Positions 27,364 through 37,449 are shown, counted from the stretch's first letter. The stretch is 64,000 nucleotides of DNA from Legionella busanensis (GCF_900461525.1 NZ_UGOD01000001.1:3330001-3394000), one strand, 5' to 3'. The notes: generated by a model not told the origin, from the sequence alone. Translations and numbers: made by a program.

Positions 27364-28140
27364 ATGGATAACCTAAGAACTATGGTTAACAGTCGTTGGT
27401 TTTATAATTTTATTATTATATTAATAGTACTTAATGCTATAGTTTTAGGGCTTGAAACTTATCCAACTATAACTCAAAAATATGGCCCCTTACTTACCTT
27501 TCTTGATAATACTTTCACAACTTTATTCGTCATAGAACTTAGTTTAGAAATGTTAGCGTTACGTAAGAAATTTTTTACTAATCCCTGGCACCTGTTTGAT
27601 TTAATTGTCGTCTCTGTATCGTTGATTCCTGCAGGCCAGGCTTTTACAGTATTACGGGCTGCCCGTGTTTTACGAGTATTAAGACTCGTATCTGCCTTTC
27701 CTTCCTTGCGACGCGTTATTCAAGGCTTAGTTAACGCAATCCCTGGTATTACTTCTATTGCTGGTATTTTACTTATTTTATTCTATGTCTTTGGTGTTAT
27801 GGCGACGAGATTATTTGGGCAAAATTTTCCTGAGTATTTTGGAAGTTTACAGGCATCTCTTTTTAGTTTATTTCAAATTATGACGATGGAAGGCTGGCCT
27901 GATATTGTTCGTAAAGTAATGGAAATTTATCCTTATGCTTGGATCTTTTTTATTACTTATATATTGATTGCAACTTTTTCTGTATTAAATCTATTTATTG
28001 CAGTCATTGTCGATGCCATGCAAAAACAGCATGAAATTGACGAAGAGGCCGAGCAGAAAGAATTGCAAAAAATTGAAAATCTTTTAGAGACGATTTATCA
28101 AAAATTAGAAAATATTGAAAATAAAAATAGTAGAAAATAA
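27364..28140 (+). CDS. voltage-gated sodium channel, NaChBac/NavBac type
   Basis: A 258-residue single-domain channel with six membrane segments, which would assemble as a tetramer. S4 carries regularly spaced arginines (R98, R101, R104, R107) in VLRAARVLRVLRLV. The pore loop has TMEGW (residues 174-178), where bacterial sodium channels usually have TLESW; the glutamate and tryptophan of the selectivity ring are kept. The C-terminus is a charged coiled coil (residues 215-258) that usually holds the tetramer together. Selectivity for Na+ is likely but the filter is variant. It stands alone. Confidence 0.88.
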   Translation: MDNLRTMVNSRWFYNFIIILIVLNAIVLGLETYPTITQKYGPLLTFLDNTFTTLFVIELSLEMLALRKKFFTNPWHLFDLIVVSVSLIPAGQAFTVLRAARVLRVLRLVSAFPSLRRVIQGLVNAIPGITSIAGILLILFYVFGVMATRLFGQNFPEYFGSLQASLFSLFQIMTMEGWPDIVRKVMEIYPYAWIFFITYILIATFSVLNLFIAVIVDAMQKQHEIDEEAEQKELQKIENLLETIYQKLENIENKNSRK

Positions 28141-28605
28141 TAATAAATTTATAAGATTAGTAGTTTCAGTTACCTCAAAAATTATCTCTATTTGGCTTAT
28201 TGCCTGTAACAACACAAATATGTCAAATAAAAACTTAAAAAGGTACAGTAATATGAAAAAAAAATTACAAATAGAAAGAGAGTCTAAAAATTACAATGGT
28301 GATAGCGGCGCTAAACGTTATTTGTTTCTTACTAGGATAACTTAAGATATCAACGCCGCTAAATAAAAAGTAAATGAGTTAAACCAATATTCTAATAACT
28401 TTAATGCAAAGTCCCCCTTAACATTTCAACCTAAAAGCAATCAACTGAAAGCGAATGGCTTTCATTGCAACAGGGAAGTTCGACTTTCAATAAAAAATTA
28501 TTCTCTTATATCAGCGTTCATTACGTCTTCTAAAACCTTTTTTAGACTGCACTTAGATCTAGTTCATCGCTAAATCTATTATTACTACTTAGTAGCGAGA
28601 GAAAA
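28141..28605. other. intergenic region with an inverted repeat
   Basis: About 465 bases with no convincing gene; a 30-codon frame at 28253 has nothing to support it. AGCGGCG (28304-28310) and CGCCGCT (28354-28360) pair across 43 bases. GCGCTAAACGTTAT within it resembles the dispersed palindromic family at 35914 and 54501. Confidence 0.45.
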
Positions 28606-29853
28606 TTAAGAAATAAAAACCTCGTATTTTACTAATTCTGATACTTCTGCCCCACATTGAGAATTTAAATAATAGGTAAATTTCCCGGATCTGCCTGGTA
28701 AAGTATTTTCTGTCCAAGTTAACGTTTTACCTTCCCACAGGGTTTGTTGCATCCAGTTTCTAACTTGATAGTTAGTAATATTGAGGCTTCCTTCTGGCTT
28801 TTGCCACTTCAAGGTTATACTCTTTTTATCTTTAGTATAACTAGCGGAAATATTAGCGGGAGGCTTGCATAAAGTAGGCGTAGCAACTTTATAGCTTTTA
28901 ATACTTTGCACAAACATACTAGCCGTTTTCATATGGGGATTAGGCGGTCCAGCATAAGGGCCACCAATGGCTAGATTAACTATTAAATAAAAGCCGCCCT
29001 CTTTATCATTAAAACCTCTACTTAAAGCATTAGCACCATCTGCTGGTAACGAATCAGTTTTTAAGGGCCCCCAAATTTTTTTATTATCATAATAACCTGT
29101 AATAATATAACCACCTTTGATGCTTTGAGGATCTTTATTCCATTCAAAACCCCATTTATGAAAATCATTATACAATCGTTTAACTTCTTGCTTACGAATT
29201 AAACGATAACCTGGCCCTTTACAATCGCCGCCGTTACAGCTTGGATCTTTACCATTAAAATGTAAGGCAGCAGTCATTATGTCAAAGCTTGTATTCTTAG
29301 GGTAAGCTTCCATGATGTCGATTTCGCCATTTGTTGGCCATTGTTTGTCATTAGTAGGTAAAAGCCAGATTGCCGGCCACAAACCACTATGATAGTTAAC
29401 TGGATTCGTTCTTGCTTCACACAATCCATCATCACTGCTTTCACAGCGTGGTAACTTAGCGATTACTTCAAGATAGCCATGCGATAAAGTACTTGTATCC
29501 CAAACAGTTGAATTTACCGTAGCATTATAAGGAGGCGCAGTAAGGTTGCGGCGTGTCATTATTTCACCCGCTTTCCAATAATTATCATTTATTTTGGTTG
29601 CTGATAATTTTAATTGGCCTGGTGCATTAATCTTATCAACGTAATAAGACACTAAGGATGAATCATAAACATTAATTTCGCCTGATTTCCTATGATCATA
29701 ATTTGTAGCAGCATAGTAATTTAAGCCCTCTTTATTTTTATCGGTTAAAATATTTCTTACTAAACTGCACTGCTTGTTTTCATCAAAAGAACAAGGCGCT
29801 GCAAAGATATTCGTTGCTAACAAGATTGTAGTAGATGCTAAGATTCCCTTCAT
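28606..29853 (-). CDS. secreted GH16 beta-glucanase with C-terminal FnIII-like domain
   Basis: A 415-residue endo-beta-1,3(4)-glucanase-like enzyme. Residues 1-19 are a signal peptide (MKGILASTTILLATNIFAA). The GH16 core at about 30-315 has the catalytic motif NGEIDIMEAYP, with nucleophile E177 and acid/base E182. Residues 322-415 look like a fibronectin type III domain (NISASYTKDKKSITLKWQKP). It would cleave laminarin or mixed-linkage glucans outside the cell or in the periplasm. It is a single gene on the minus strand. Confidence 0.9.
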   Translation of the reverse strand: MKGILASTTILLATNIFAAPCSFDENKQCSLVRNILTDKNKEGLNYYAATNYDHRKSGEINVYDSSLVSYYVDKINAPGQLKLSATKINDNYWKAGEIMTRRNLTAPPYNATVNSTVWDTSTLSHGYLEVIAKLPRCESSDDGLCEARTNPVNYHSGLWPAIWLLPTNDKQWPTNGEIDIMEAYPKNTSFDIMTAALHFNGKDPSCNGGDCKGPGYRLIRKQEVKRLYNDFHKWGFEWNKDPQSIKGGYIITGYYDNKKIWGPLKTDSLPADGANALSRGFNDKEGGFYLIVNLAIGGPYAGPPNPHMKTASMFVQSIKSYKVATPTLCKPPANISASYTKDKKSITLKWQKPEGSLNITNYQVRNWMQQTLWEGKTLTWTENTLPGRSGKFTYYLNSQCGAEVSELVKYEVFIS

Positions 29854-30031
29854 TACAAACCTAACTTATCCGTTAAACTTTAAAATCACTATATTATATT
29901 TACTTCTAGATGCGCAAATTTTATTTTAACTAACTAAATTACAAAGTAATCACAATATCAGGTAATTTAGAGACTGAGAATTAATTAGGTTTAGCTTCTT
30001 ATCTATGCTTAAAATAATTGCGGGAAAAATC

Positions 30032-31087
30032 TTAATTTATTTCTACAGTTACGCCAGGCTTTATTAATTTACTAAGTTTTACTACATCCCAATTAGTTAG
30101 ACGAATACAGCCATGACTTGTAGAACGTCCTATGGTTTCTGGCTCATTGGTACCATGAATTCCAATACCTTTTTTATTTAAACCTATCCATACCACACCT
30201 ACCGGGCTGTTTGGCCCCGGTGGAAGATTGTGATAATTATTACTTTGCTTACCTTCTTTAAGCATCCTTTTATCGTATCTAAACCAGGGAAGGTATCTAA
30301 TACTTTTAATCTTCCATTTTCCTTTAGGAGCAGGTAATTCTTGTGAGCCAGGCGTTATAGGAAAAAAAGCAATTACTTTATTATTTTCAAAAACCAAAAG
30401 CGTTTTTTTACGTGTGTTTATTTTTATAATTCTTTTAGGCAAAGGTAAATGTTTAGAAACACCCGTTTGAGTGAGGCTTTCTATAAGAAAAGGGGTTACA
30501 TTTGGGACTTTTACCTTATCAGCCGGTTTTAATTTTTTAAAATTCACTTGAGGATTAATTTCTTTTAAAAAATCAATGTCAGTATGAAAACGCTCTGCAA
30601 TAAACTCCGCTAAAGTTTCATAAGGTAATGCTTTCTTCTTTGCCTGTTTTTTTATTTTTTCTGGAATAGAGCCTAAATAATTTTTATCGTCATCGTTTAT
30701 AGTATAAAAAGTATATAGTTCAGTAAGAGACCTTGGTTGTGGTAATTTGTAACACTGAAGTATTGAATTAAATCCTGTACGTTTTGTAGTTGCTTCTTCT
30801 AAATTAAAATTATCATTCACTAAGACTTGATTTTGGCGATAAACGGTATAGGGTAAAGGAAAATCCATTTCATTGTATAGAGGTTTAAGTTTAAATGATT
30901 CATGATATTTCAATGCTTGTTTTGTAAACTTGCCTCGGTGTCCATCAATTTTCCCTGTGCTAAAATTTTGCTCATCTAGTAAAATTTGCTGTTGTATAAT
31001 TTTATCTCGAAAATTTTCTATATTTTTTGCATAAGTACTAAAGCAAAAGCAGAATAAAATCCCTACATAAACGATATATTTTTTCAT
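30032..31087 (-). CDS. L,D-transpeptidase (YkuD) with peptidoglycan-binding and LysM domains
   Basis: A periplasmic enzyme that forms 3-3 cross-links in peptidoglycan or attaches proteins to it. ATG 31087 gives a clean signal peptide (MKKYIVYVGILFCFCFSTYA); the frame can extend to 31117. Residues about 25-70 resemble a peptidoglycan-binding repeat, and the middle has a LysM (ETLAEFIAERF...LKPADKVKVPNV). The YkuD domain in the last 130 residues has HGTNEPETIGRSTSHGCIRL, with the catalytic cysteine. The length of 351 is typical of the ErfK/YbiS group. Confidence 0.9.
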   Translation of the reverse strand: MKKYIVYVGILFCFCFSTYAKNIENFRDKIIQQQILLDEQNFSTGKIDGHRGKFTKQALKYHESFKLKPLYNEMDFPLPYTVYRQNQVLVNDNFNLEEATTKRTGFNSILQCYKLPQPRSLTELYTFYTINDDDKNYLGSIPEKIKKQAKKKALPYETLAEFIAERFHTDIDFLKEINPQVNFKKLKPADKVKVPNVTPFLIESLTQTGVSKHLPLPKRIIKINTRKKTLLVFENNKVIAFFPITPGSQELPAPKGKWKIKSIRYLPWFRYDKRMLKEGKQSNNYHNLPPGPNSPVGVVWIGLNKKGIGIHGTNEPETIGRSTSHGCIRLTNWDVVKLSKLIKPGVTVEIN

Positions 31088-31117
31088 AATTAAATATAAC
31101 TGTTTAATTATAAACAT

Positions 31118-31451
31118 AGCATATATAACTTAAATTTAATGCTAAATCTGTACAATTTTTAACCAAAAATTGATTCATTATAATTTTTATTACAAAAAAA
31201 TCTCTGCTTTTGGAATTAAGGCAAACATAATGAATTGCAATAAACCTTTATAATCAAATATTAAACCTTAATTGGCTATACTTGCTAGATAAGATTTTAA
31301 TTCCTTTACTATAGTCTTGACATGAATGTCACAATAATGTTAACTTAAATAGTCACAATTAAATATATAAAAAATTGGACAAGACTATCACCATAAAATT
31401 GACTAAAATTTCCTATAAAAAGGACTGGTCTATATAACATAAGGAGTGACT
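31118..31451. other. divergent intergenic region, no gene seen
   Basis: AT-rich spacer between the divergent transpeptidase and BON genes; it should contain both promoters, which I cannot place firmly. AAGGAG at 31441-31446 is the ribosome site of the BON gene. Confidence 0.5.
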
Positions 31452-32006
31452 ATGTTTAAACGAAGTTTATTATGTGGCGTTTTTGCTCTAACAACTATTT
31501 CTCCCTTAGCTGTTGAAGCGGCTGTTCATGGTCATAGTAATGTGACTCAAAATGTCATTACTGATACTGCAATTACAGCGAAAGTCAAAGCACTTTATGC
31601 GAAATCACATTTAGTTCCTGGCACAAAAATTTCAGTAAAAACAAAAAATCAACAAGTTATTCTAACAGGTAAATTAGAAAGTGATTTGCAATATGAGCGT
31701 GCACTTGCCTTAGCAGAATCAGTAGAAGGCGTTAAAAGTGTTAATGCTGATCACTTGTCTATAACTAATAGTAAAGCACCTTTAACTGACACGATGCTTA
31801 CTGCAAAAGTAAAAGGTGTTATTTTAAAAGAAAAATTATTTGGTAAAAAAGCTGTCGAGTATTGGCCAATTAAAGTTGAAACAAAAAATAGAATAGTTTA
31901 TTTAACTGGTGAGGTAGATAACGATAGAGAGCGAGCCAATATCACTAGTTTAGCAAAAAACATACGTGGTGTAAGAGCAGTTCATTCAGCAATTGCTGTG
32001 AGGTAA
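31452..32006 (+). CDS. periplasmic BON-domain protein (OsmY-like)
   Basis: A protein of 184 residues with a signal peptide (MFKRSLLCGVFALTTISPLA) and two BON domains, each starting with a D-T-x-(I/M)-TAKVK pattern (DTAITAKVKALYA, DTMLTAKVKGVIL). BON domains bind phospholipid surfaces and protect the envelope under osmotic stress. ATG 31452 is chosen because AAGGAG lies five bases before it; the frame could open at GTG 31446 inside that ribosome site. A terminator-like hairpin follows. Confidence 0.9.
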   Translation: MFKRSLLCGVFALTTISPLAVEAAVHGHSNVTQNVITDTAITAKVKALYAKSHLVPGTKISVKTKNQQVILTGKLESDLQYERALALAESVEGVKSVNADHLSITNSKAPLTDTMLTAKVKGVILKEKLFGKKAVEYWPIKVETKNRIVYLTGEVDNDRERANITSLAKNIRGVRAVHSAIAVR

Positions 32007-32010
32007 TTAA

Positions 32011-32056
32011 GGTGAGTTTGACATAAATTGATGATTTTTTTATGTCGAACTCCACC
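32011..32056. terminator. hairpin after the BON gene, member of the palindromic repeat family
   Basis: GGTGAGTTTGACATAAA pairs with TTTATGTCGAACTCCACC around a short T-rich loop. The outer sequence GTGAGTTxGACAT is shared with the elements at 35914 and 54501. Confidence 0.7.
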
Positions 32057-32145
32057 CTATAAAATGCGCAGCCTTTGTACATGCTTCAAGAAAAAGAATA
32101 ACTTATTTTAAATCATTTATTTGTAACTACTGTAAGGAGATTACA

Positions 32146-32526
32146 ATGAATACCAACCATATTGTAAATGCTAATGATGTAATCGGAGTTAAAGTTGAGA
32201 ATATTCAAGGTGATAATCTCGGTAAAATTGAAGCCTTGATGCTTGATAAATTAAGTGGAAAAGTAAGCTATGTTGTACTAAGTTATGGCGGCTTTTTAGG
32301 GTTAGGTAATAAACTATTTGCAATGCCTTGGAGCATTTTCTCTTACAACAAAGATCGCGATTGCTTTCAAATCCCTTTAAACGAAGAACAATTAAAAAAC
32401 TCGCCTGGCTTCGATAAAGATAATTGGCCAAATATGTCAGATAAAATGTGGAGTGATTCTATTGCACGTTACTATGACACTGCCATTTCTAGTCGAGATG
32501 ATCGCTCAAGTTCAGGGCAATTTTAA
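32146..32526 (+). CDS. PRC-barrel domain protein
   Basis: A 126-residue soluble protein. Residues 9-85 form a PRC barrel (VIGVKVENIQGDNLGKIEAL then GKVSYVVLSYGGFLGLGNKL). Such proteins often bind membranes or other proteins under stress. Good ribosome site AAGGAG before ATG. It lies 140 bases after the BON gene and is probably part of the same stress set. Confidence 0.88.
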   Translation: MNTNHIVNANDVIGVKVENIQGDNLGKIEALMLDKLSGKVSYVVLSYGGFLGLGNKLFAMPWSIFSYNKDRDCFQIPLNEEQLKNSPGFDKDNWPNMSDKMWSDSIARYYDTAISSRDDRSSSGQF

Positions 32527-32534
32527 TTAACTTT

Positions 32535-32570
32535 AGTGCAGTAACTTAAGTTACTGTACTATTTTCTTTT
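32535..32570 (+). terminator. rho-independent terminator after the PRC-barrel gene
   Basis: AGTGCAGTAAC and GTTACTGTACT pair around TTAA, with ATTTTCTTTT behind. Confidence 0.8.
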
Positions 32571-32576
32571 ATTAGA

Positions 32577-32714
32577 CCACGTGCATAACCTGTTTATTTT
32601 GTGTGAGTGCTAGGCGCAAGGATTTTGAGGAGCGGAGTTTACATGGCGTAAATGAGTACCGGAGAAACCCTTGCAAAACAGCAATCCCGCAAAATAAACA
32701 GGTTACGCAAGTGG
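32577..32714. repeat. long inverted-repeat element
   Basis: The ends GTGCATAACCTGTTTATTTT and AAAATAAACAGGTTACGCAAG form a long imperfect inverted repeat. The interior (AAGGATTTTGAGGAGCGGAG ... ACCGGAGAAACCCTT) is itself partly palindromic and more G+C-rich than its surroundings. This is the form of a non-coding repeat or miniature mobile element. Confidence 0.6.
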
Positions 32715-32718
32715 TTTA

Positions 32719-32886
32719 TTAACTTTTATGCATCATTTGTTGATGCGCGCACTCTTCACATAAATCATTAATATCTTCAATGGTATCATCTCCTTGAGGC
32801 AATACCTCTTGAATTGGCTCTAAATTATCCATATCTTCAATTTCGATTTTTGCGCCACATTTCTTACAAATTTTCATTGTCGACAT
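32719..32886 (-). CDS. small zinc-ribbon-like protein
   Basis: A 55-residue frame from ATG 32886 to TAA 32719, with AGGA eight bases upstream of the start. It reads MSTMKICKKCGAKIEIED and ends NDLCEECAHQQMMHKS. Two CxxC pairs about 32 residues apart would bind one zinc ion. The acidic middle (EDMDNLEPIQEVLPQGDD) resembles an inserted loop. I do not know its role; small single-ribbon proteins often regulate or bind partners. It lies next to the inverted-repeat element. Confidence 0.6.
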   Translation of the reverse strand: MSTMKICKKCGAKIEIEDMDNLEPIQEVLPQGDDTIEDINDLCEECAHQQMMHKS

Positions 32887-33056
32887 AATTTTATCCTATT
32901 TTTATAATAATTAACTTGAAAATCAAAGAACTTAGATTTAATACAATAGATTGCTTAGTAGCTAGTACTATTAATAAATGTTAAATTGTTTATATCTTCA
33001 TTGAAAAAATACTTTTATTTAATTTTAGGTGCTATTAATAAAAAGTCTCAAGTCTT

Positions 33057-33752
33057 ATGAATTTAAAAAACCCCGAAAATCTAGTAATTGATAATGAATT
33101 TAATGTGCCACAAGCCATTATTTATCAAAAACAGTGGTCTAAAAAGATTGAAATAAAACCGATATCAGAAATAATAAATTATGTGGTAGGTATTGATATA
33201 GGTTATGATTATCCAAGCAATCAAGCGTTTACTGTCGCCGTTCTTTTGGATGCAAAAACATTACAGCCTATTGAAGTAACTAAAGCCATTACCCCGATTG
33301 AGATCCCTTATAAGCCTGGTTTCTTATCTTTTCGCGAAGTTCCTGCTTTATGTCAAGCATTAGATCAATTAAGGATTAAACCTGATTTAATTGTTTGTGA
33401 TGGACAAGGAATAGCACATCCTCGTCGATTTGGGTTAGCTTGTCATATTGGGTTAGCCTATGATATACCAACTATTGGCTGTGGCAAAAGTAAGCTGTAT
33501 GGCTATGCGAAAGAACCAAGTAATAAACCAGGTGATTACTCTGAGCTTCATGATAGGCAGAGTAATATTATTGGCGCTGTATTACGTAACAAATTAAATG
33601 TTAAACCGCTTTACATTTCCGTGGGACATAAAGCAGATCTTACAAGTGCATTAGCTTGGATCTTAAAACTTACAAAAGGTTATCGCTTGCCTGAGCCGAC
33701 CCGGTTAGCTGACAAGCTTGCTCATGAACATAAATTAGCTAGCCTTGCCTAA
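33057..33752 (+). CDS. nfi: endonuclease V
   Basis: A 231-residue enzyme that nicks DNA or RNA near deoxyinosine and other deaminated bases. VGIDIGYDY, YKPGFLSFREVP, DGQGIAHPRRFGLACHIG and IGCGKSKLYG are the family motifs and include the catalytic Asp and Glu. The length fits the family. It stands directly before the catalase gene; no ribosome site stands out at its ATG. Confidence 0.95.
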   Translation: MNLKNPENLVIDNEFNVPQAIIYQKQWSKKIEIKPISEIINYVVGIDIGYDYPSNQAFTVAVLLDAKTLQPIEVTKAITPIEIPYKPGFLSFREVPALCQALDQLRIKPDLIVCDGQGIAHPRRFGLACHIGLAYDIPTIGCGKSKLYGYAKEPSNKPGDYSELHDRQSNIIGAVLRNKLNVKPLYISVGHKADLTSALAWILKLTKGYRLPEPTRLADKLAHEHKLASLA

Positions 33753-33803
33753 AAGATAAACTAATTAATTTAAATTTGTTGTATTTTAAATAGGGATATT
33801 GAT

Positions 33804-35912
33804 ATGAATGATAATAAAAAAGACTCAGATTTAACTCATTTAAAAGAGCTACAGATAGGCGAGCAAAAGCTTTATGGTGGAAAAGGTGGGGATTTACATC
33901 AGCTCGCGGATACTAATGCTGCAACCCTCACTACTCAGCAAGGTATCCCTATTGCAGATGATCATAATTCGCTAAAAATTGGACCACGTGGCTCGACCTT
34001 ATTAGAAGACTTTATTTTACGGGAAAAGCTCTTCCATTTTGATCATGAACGGATACCTGAACGAGTTGTCCATGCCCGTGGGTTTGGTGTTCACGGTTAC
34101 TTTGAAAATTATGAATCTTTAAGTGATGTTACCAGAGCCCACCTTTTTCAAAAAAAGGGGGAAAAAACGCCTGCTTTTGTACGCTTCTCTACGGTAGCTG
34201 GCAATAAAGGATCACCCGATTTAGCACGTGATGTGCGAGGTTTTGCTGTTAAACTATATACGCAAGAAGGTAACTGGGATATCGTTGGTAACAATATTCC
34301 TGTCTTTTTTATCCAAGATGCTATTAAGTTCCCTGATGTTGTTCACGCAGCTAAAGACGAGCCTGATCGAGGTTTCCCACAAGCTCAAACAGCCCATGAT
34401 AATTTTTGGGATTTTATCTCGTTAACGCCAGAATCAATGCATATGGTTATGTGGATTATGTCTGATCGTACTATTCCACGTTCTTTCCGCTTTATGGAAG
34501 GGTTTGGTGTTCATACCTTCCGTTTAGTTAATCAGGAAGGTAAGTCTACTTTTGTAAAATTTCATTGGAAACCCAAGCTAGGCATGCAATCTGTCACCTG
34601 GGATGAAGCGGTTAAAATTAATGGCGCTGATCCTGATTTTCATCGACGCGATTTATGGAATGCTATTCAAACAGGTAGTTTTCCCGAATGGGAGCTTGGT
34701 ATGCAGTTGTTTGATGAGAGTTTTTGTGACCGCTTTCCTTTCGACGTGTTAGATGCAACTAAAATTATCCCTGAAGAAGAAATTCCTATTAGACCTGTTG
34801 GACGATTAGTTTTAGATCGTTGCGTAGATAATTTTTTTGCTGAAACTGAGCAAGTTGCTTTTTGTACGCAAAATATTGTTCCTGGGATTGATTTTACTGA
34901 TGATCCTTTATTACAAGGCCGTAATTTTTCTTATCTTGATACCCAATTAAAACGTTTAGGTAGTCCTAACTTTACCCATTTACCTATTAATGCACCTAAA
35001 TGCCCATTTGCGCATTTCCAGCAAGATGGCCATATGGCATTTATTAATCCTAAGGGGCGAGCAAATTATAATCCTAATTCTTGGGGAGTAGGTCCACGCG
35101 AAAACCGACAAAATGGCTTTAGCAGTTATCCCAACCATGAAGAAGGACCTAAATTAAGAGTACGCCCGGAAAAATTTGCTGATCATTACAGTCAAGCACG
35201 CCAATTTTATTTAAGTCAGACAGCTATCGAGCAACAACATTTAAGTGATGCACTTATTTTTGAGCTCAGTAAAGTTGAAACAGCTGAAATTCGAGAGCGT
35301 ATGGTTGCCCATCTGCTGAATATTGATCAAAACCTAGCTCATACCGTAGCAAAAGGCTTAGGTATTATGCAATTACCTACCCCAGCTCCTGCTGCTAAAC
35401 CCACCCTACAAAATTTACCAATTTCGGATAAATTAAGTATTTTAAAAAATACCCCTAATAGTTTCGCTGGTCGGACAGTAGGTATTTTATTATCAGATGG
35501 TGCTAATGCCAGTCTTTATAATAAGCTAGTTAAAGAAATAGAGGCTGAGGGCGCATTATCTTTTGTTATCGCGCCTCACATTTCGGGCGCAACCTTAAGT
35601 GATAATAGTAAAGTTAAAGTGAATGAAAAAATTGGTGGCGGTCCTTCTTTCTTATATGATGCTGTCGTCCTTTTAATTGCCGAGCCAGCCACAACGGAGT
35701 TCCTGAAGTTACCTAAAGTACAAGAATTTATCAATGATGCTTATCTTCATTATAAATTTATAGGTTATGAGCAACACTTACAACCTCTATTAACTCAAAT
35801 AGGCTCTATCACCCATTTAGATGATGGCTTTATTAAATTAATAGATGAAAGCACCATACCGCAATTTCTTAAAACTTGTCGAAAGCTAAGATATTGGGCA
35901 CGTACTATTTAA
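33804..35912 (+). CDS. katE: monofunctional catalase HPII, large subunit
   Basis: A 702-residue haem catalase that breaks down hydrogen peroxide. [14 protein letters not shown] holds the distal His, and [20 protein letters not shown] and [20 protein letters not shown] hold the Asn and substrate-channel residues. [12 protein letters not shown] includes the proximal tyrosine. Residues about 545-700 form the DJ-1/PfpI-like C-terminal domain typical of large catalases ([17 protein letters not shown]). E. coli KatE is 753 residues, so this one is a little shorter at the N-terminus. A hairpin at 35922-35952 follows at once. Confidence 0.95.
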   Translation: MNDNKKDSDLTHLKELQIGEQKLYGGKGGDLHQLADTNAATLTTQQGIPIADDHNSLKIGPRGSTLLEDFILREKLFHFDHERIPERVVHARGFGVHGYFENYESLSDVTRAHLFQKKGEKTPAFVRFSTVAGNKGSPDLARDVRGFAVKLYTQEGNWDIVGNNIPVFFIQDAIKFPDVVHAAKDEPDRGFPQAQTAHDNFWDFISLTPESMHMVMWIMSDRTIPRSFRFMEGFGVHTFRLVNQEGKSTFVKFHWKPKLGMQSVTWDEAVKINGADPDFHRRDLWNAIQTGSFPEWELGMQLFDESFCDRFPFDVLDATKIIPEEEIPIRPVGRLVLDRCVDNFFAETEQVAFCTQNIVPGIDFTDDPLLQGRNFSYLDTQLKRLGSPNFTHLPINAPKCPFAHFQQDGHMAFINPKGRANYNPNSWGVGPRENRQNGFSSYPNHEEGPKLRVRPEKFADHYSQARQFYLSQTAIEQQHLSDALIFELSKVETAEIRERMVAHLLNIDQNLAHTVAKGLGIMQLPTPAPAAKPTLQNLPISDKLSILKNTPNSFAGRTVGILLSDGANASLYNKLVKEIEAEGALSFVIAPHISGATLSDNSKVKVNEKIGGGPSFLYDAVVLLIAEPATTEFLKLPKVQEFINDAYLHYKFIGYEQHLQPLLTQIGSITHLDDGFIKLIDESTIPQFLKTCRKLRYWARTI

Positions 35913-35913
35913 T

Positions 35914-36000
35914 GTGAGTTCGACATGAAAGAGACAAAGGCTCTTTCATGTCGCTAAACGAACGTTATCCCGTAAAATGCAAAGCAGTTATACGGGATAT
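35914..36000. repeat. composite palindromic repeat after katE
   Basis: Module A has GACATGAAAGAG (35922-35933) paired with CTCTTTCATGTC (35941-35952), then TCGCTAAACGAACGTTATC. Module B has ATCCCGTA (35967-35974) paired with TACGGGAT (35991-35998). Module A recurs in reverse at 54501-54598 and module B at 57191-57227. The first hairpin can also terminate katE. Confidence 0.75.
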
Positions 36001-36024
36001 TAAATATAAATAATTAATCCTCCT

Positions 36025-36058
36025 ACTGAATCTAATCTATATATAGATTAGATTCAGT
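36025..36058. repeat. perfect 34-bp palindrome
   Basis: Seventeen bases (ACTGAATCTAATCTATA) are followed at once by their exact reverse complement, with no loop. It lies in the 355-base gap between katE and the zinc dehydrogenase gene, which holds no gene. Confidence 0.85.
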
Positions 36059-36267
36059 CAACTTTATTTACATTTAGGATATTTTATTATCAGCCTACTT
36101 CTAGACTATACTAATTAAGAAATGCCTTTCAATGTATTTAGATATAAGGCCGATGTTCTAGAACATTGCCTACTGAATTTTAGCCAATTTAGTATAAAAC
36201 TTAGTGGGGCATTAGATTAACTCATAAATAATATTCAATTGATAAATACTTTTAAAAGGAATTAATT

Positions 36268-37449
36268 ATGAAAGCACTGTGTTGGCATGGAAAGCACGAT
36301 GTAAGGGTTGATTCTGTTGATGATCCTAGAATACTTCATGATCGAGACGCTATTGTTCGAATTACAGCAAGCGCAATCTGTGGATCTGATTTACATCTTT
36401 ACAATGGGATTGTTCCGACTATGGAGTCAGGTGACATCTTAGGTCATGAATTTATGGGAGAAGTTGTTGAAGTCGGACGCGGTAATACTAAGTTAAAGGT
36501 TGGTGACCGTGTTGTTGTGCCTTTTACAATTTCCTGTGGTGAATGCTTTTTTTGTAAAAAAAGTTTATTTTCCTTATGCGAAAATTCAAATCCTAATGCT
36601 GAAATTGCTAAAGAGAGAATGGGACATTCACCTGCAGGGATATATGGTTATTCACATATGTTAGGTGGATTTTCTGGCGGGCAAGCTGAGTTTGCACGCG
36701 TACCTTATGCAGATGTGGGTCCAATTGTTATTCCAGATGGCTATAGTGATGAACAGGTTTTATTTTTATCAGATATTTTCCCTACTGGGTATATGGCTGC
36801 TGAAAATTGTAATATTCAACCGGGAGATACCATTGCTATATGGGGTTGTGGACCTGTAGGGCAATTTGCAATTCAGAGTGCTTGGATGCTAGGAGCCGGC
36901 CGTGTTATTGCTATTGACTGTGTTCCTGAACGCTTAAGATTAGCCGAAACGTGGGGGAAAGCAGAAACCATTAATTTTGAAGAAAAAGATGTTTATGAGG
37001 AATTAATGTCTATGACCAAAGGCTTAGGACCGGATGCATGTATTGATGCAGTTGGTACAGAAGCCCATGCAGGACCTAAGTTCGATGCTATGATTGATAA
37101 AGCAAAACAGGTTTTACATTTAACCTCAGATAGGCCACGCTGTCTTCGAGAGACCATTATGTGTTGTCGAAAAGGTGGTACTATTTCTATTCCAGGCGTT
37201 TATGTTGGCTTTGCCGATAATATTCCCTTTGGGGCGGCTATGAATAAAGGCTTAACCTTTAAGATGGGGCAAACGCACGTACAACGTTACTTACCTTTAC
37301 TGTTATCAAAAATTATGGATGGTAAAATTGATACAACGAAAGTTATTTCCCATCGTATAACGCTTGACGAAGCACCAACTGCTTATGAAAAATTTTGTGA
37401 AAAAGAAGACAATTGTATCAAAGTTGTCATGACACCTAATTATCATTAA
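36268..37449 (+). CDS. zinc-dependent dehydrogenase (formaldehyde/threonine dehydrogenase-like)
   Basis: A 393-residue medium-chain dehydrogenase. The catalytic zinc ligands are C38 in [13 protein letters not shown] and the His of [10 protein letters not shown]. The structural zinc lobe is [15 protein letters not shown]. The cofactor site is [16 protein letters not shown]. The length and [15 protein letters not shown] start fit the glutathione-independent formaldehyde dehydrogenase subgroup. Together with katE it suggests detoxification of reactive compounds. AAAAGGAA precedes the ATG. Confidence 0.85.
   Translation: MKALCWHGKHDVRVDSVDDPRILHDRDAIVRITASAICGSDLHLYNGIVPTMESGDILGHEFMGEVVEVGRGNTKLKVGDRVVVPFTISCGECFFCKKSLFSLCENSNPNAEIAKERMGHSPAGIYGYSHMLGGFSGGQAEFARVPYADVGPIVIPDGYSDEQVLFLSDIFPTGYMAAENCNIQPGDTIAIWGCGPVGQFAIQSAWMLGAGRVIAIDCVPERLRLAETWGKAETINFEEKDVYEELMSMTKGLGPDACIDAVGTEAHAGPKFDAMIDKAKQVLHLTSDRPRCLRETIMCCRKGGTISIPGVYVGFADNIPFGAAMNKGLTFKMGQTHVQRYLPLLLSKIMDGKIDTTKVISHRITLDEAPTAYEKFCEKEDNCIKVVMTPNYH

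Noticed and set aside
28115-28345. A 76-residue plus-strand frame after the channel gene
   Set aside because: It overlaps the channel's end, has no ribosome site and its composition does not look coding; the region is better read as intergenic with an inverted repeat.
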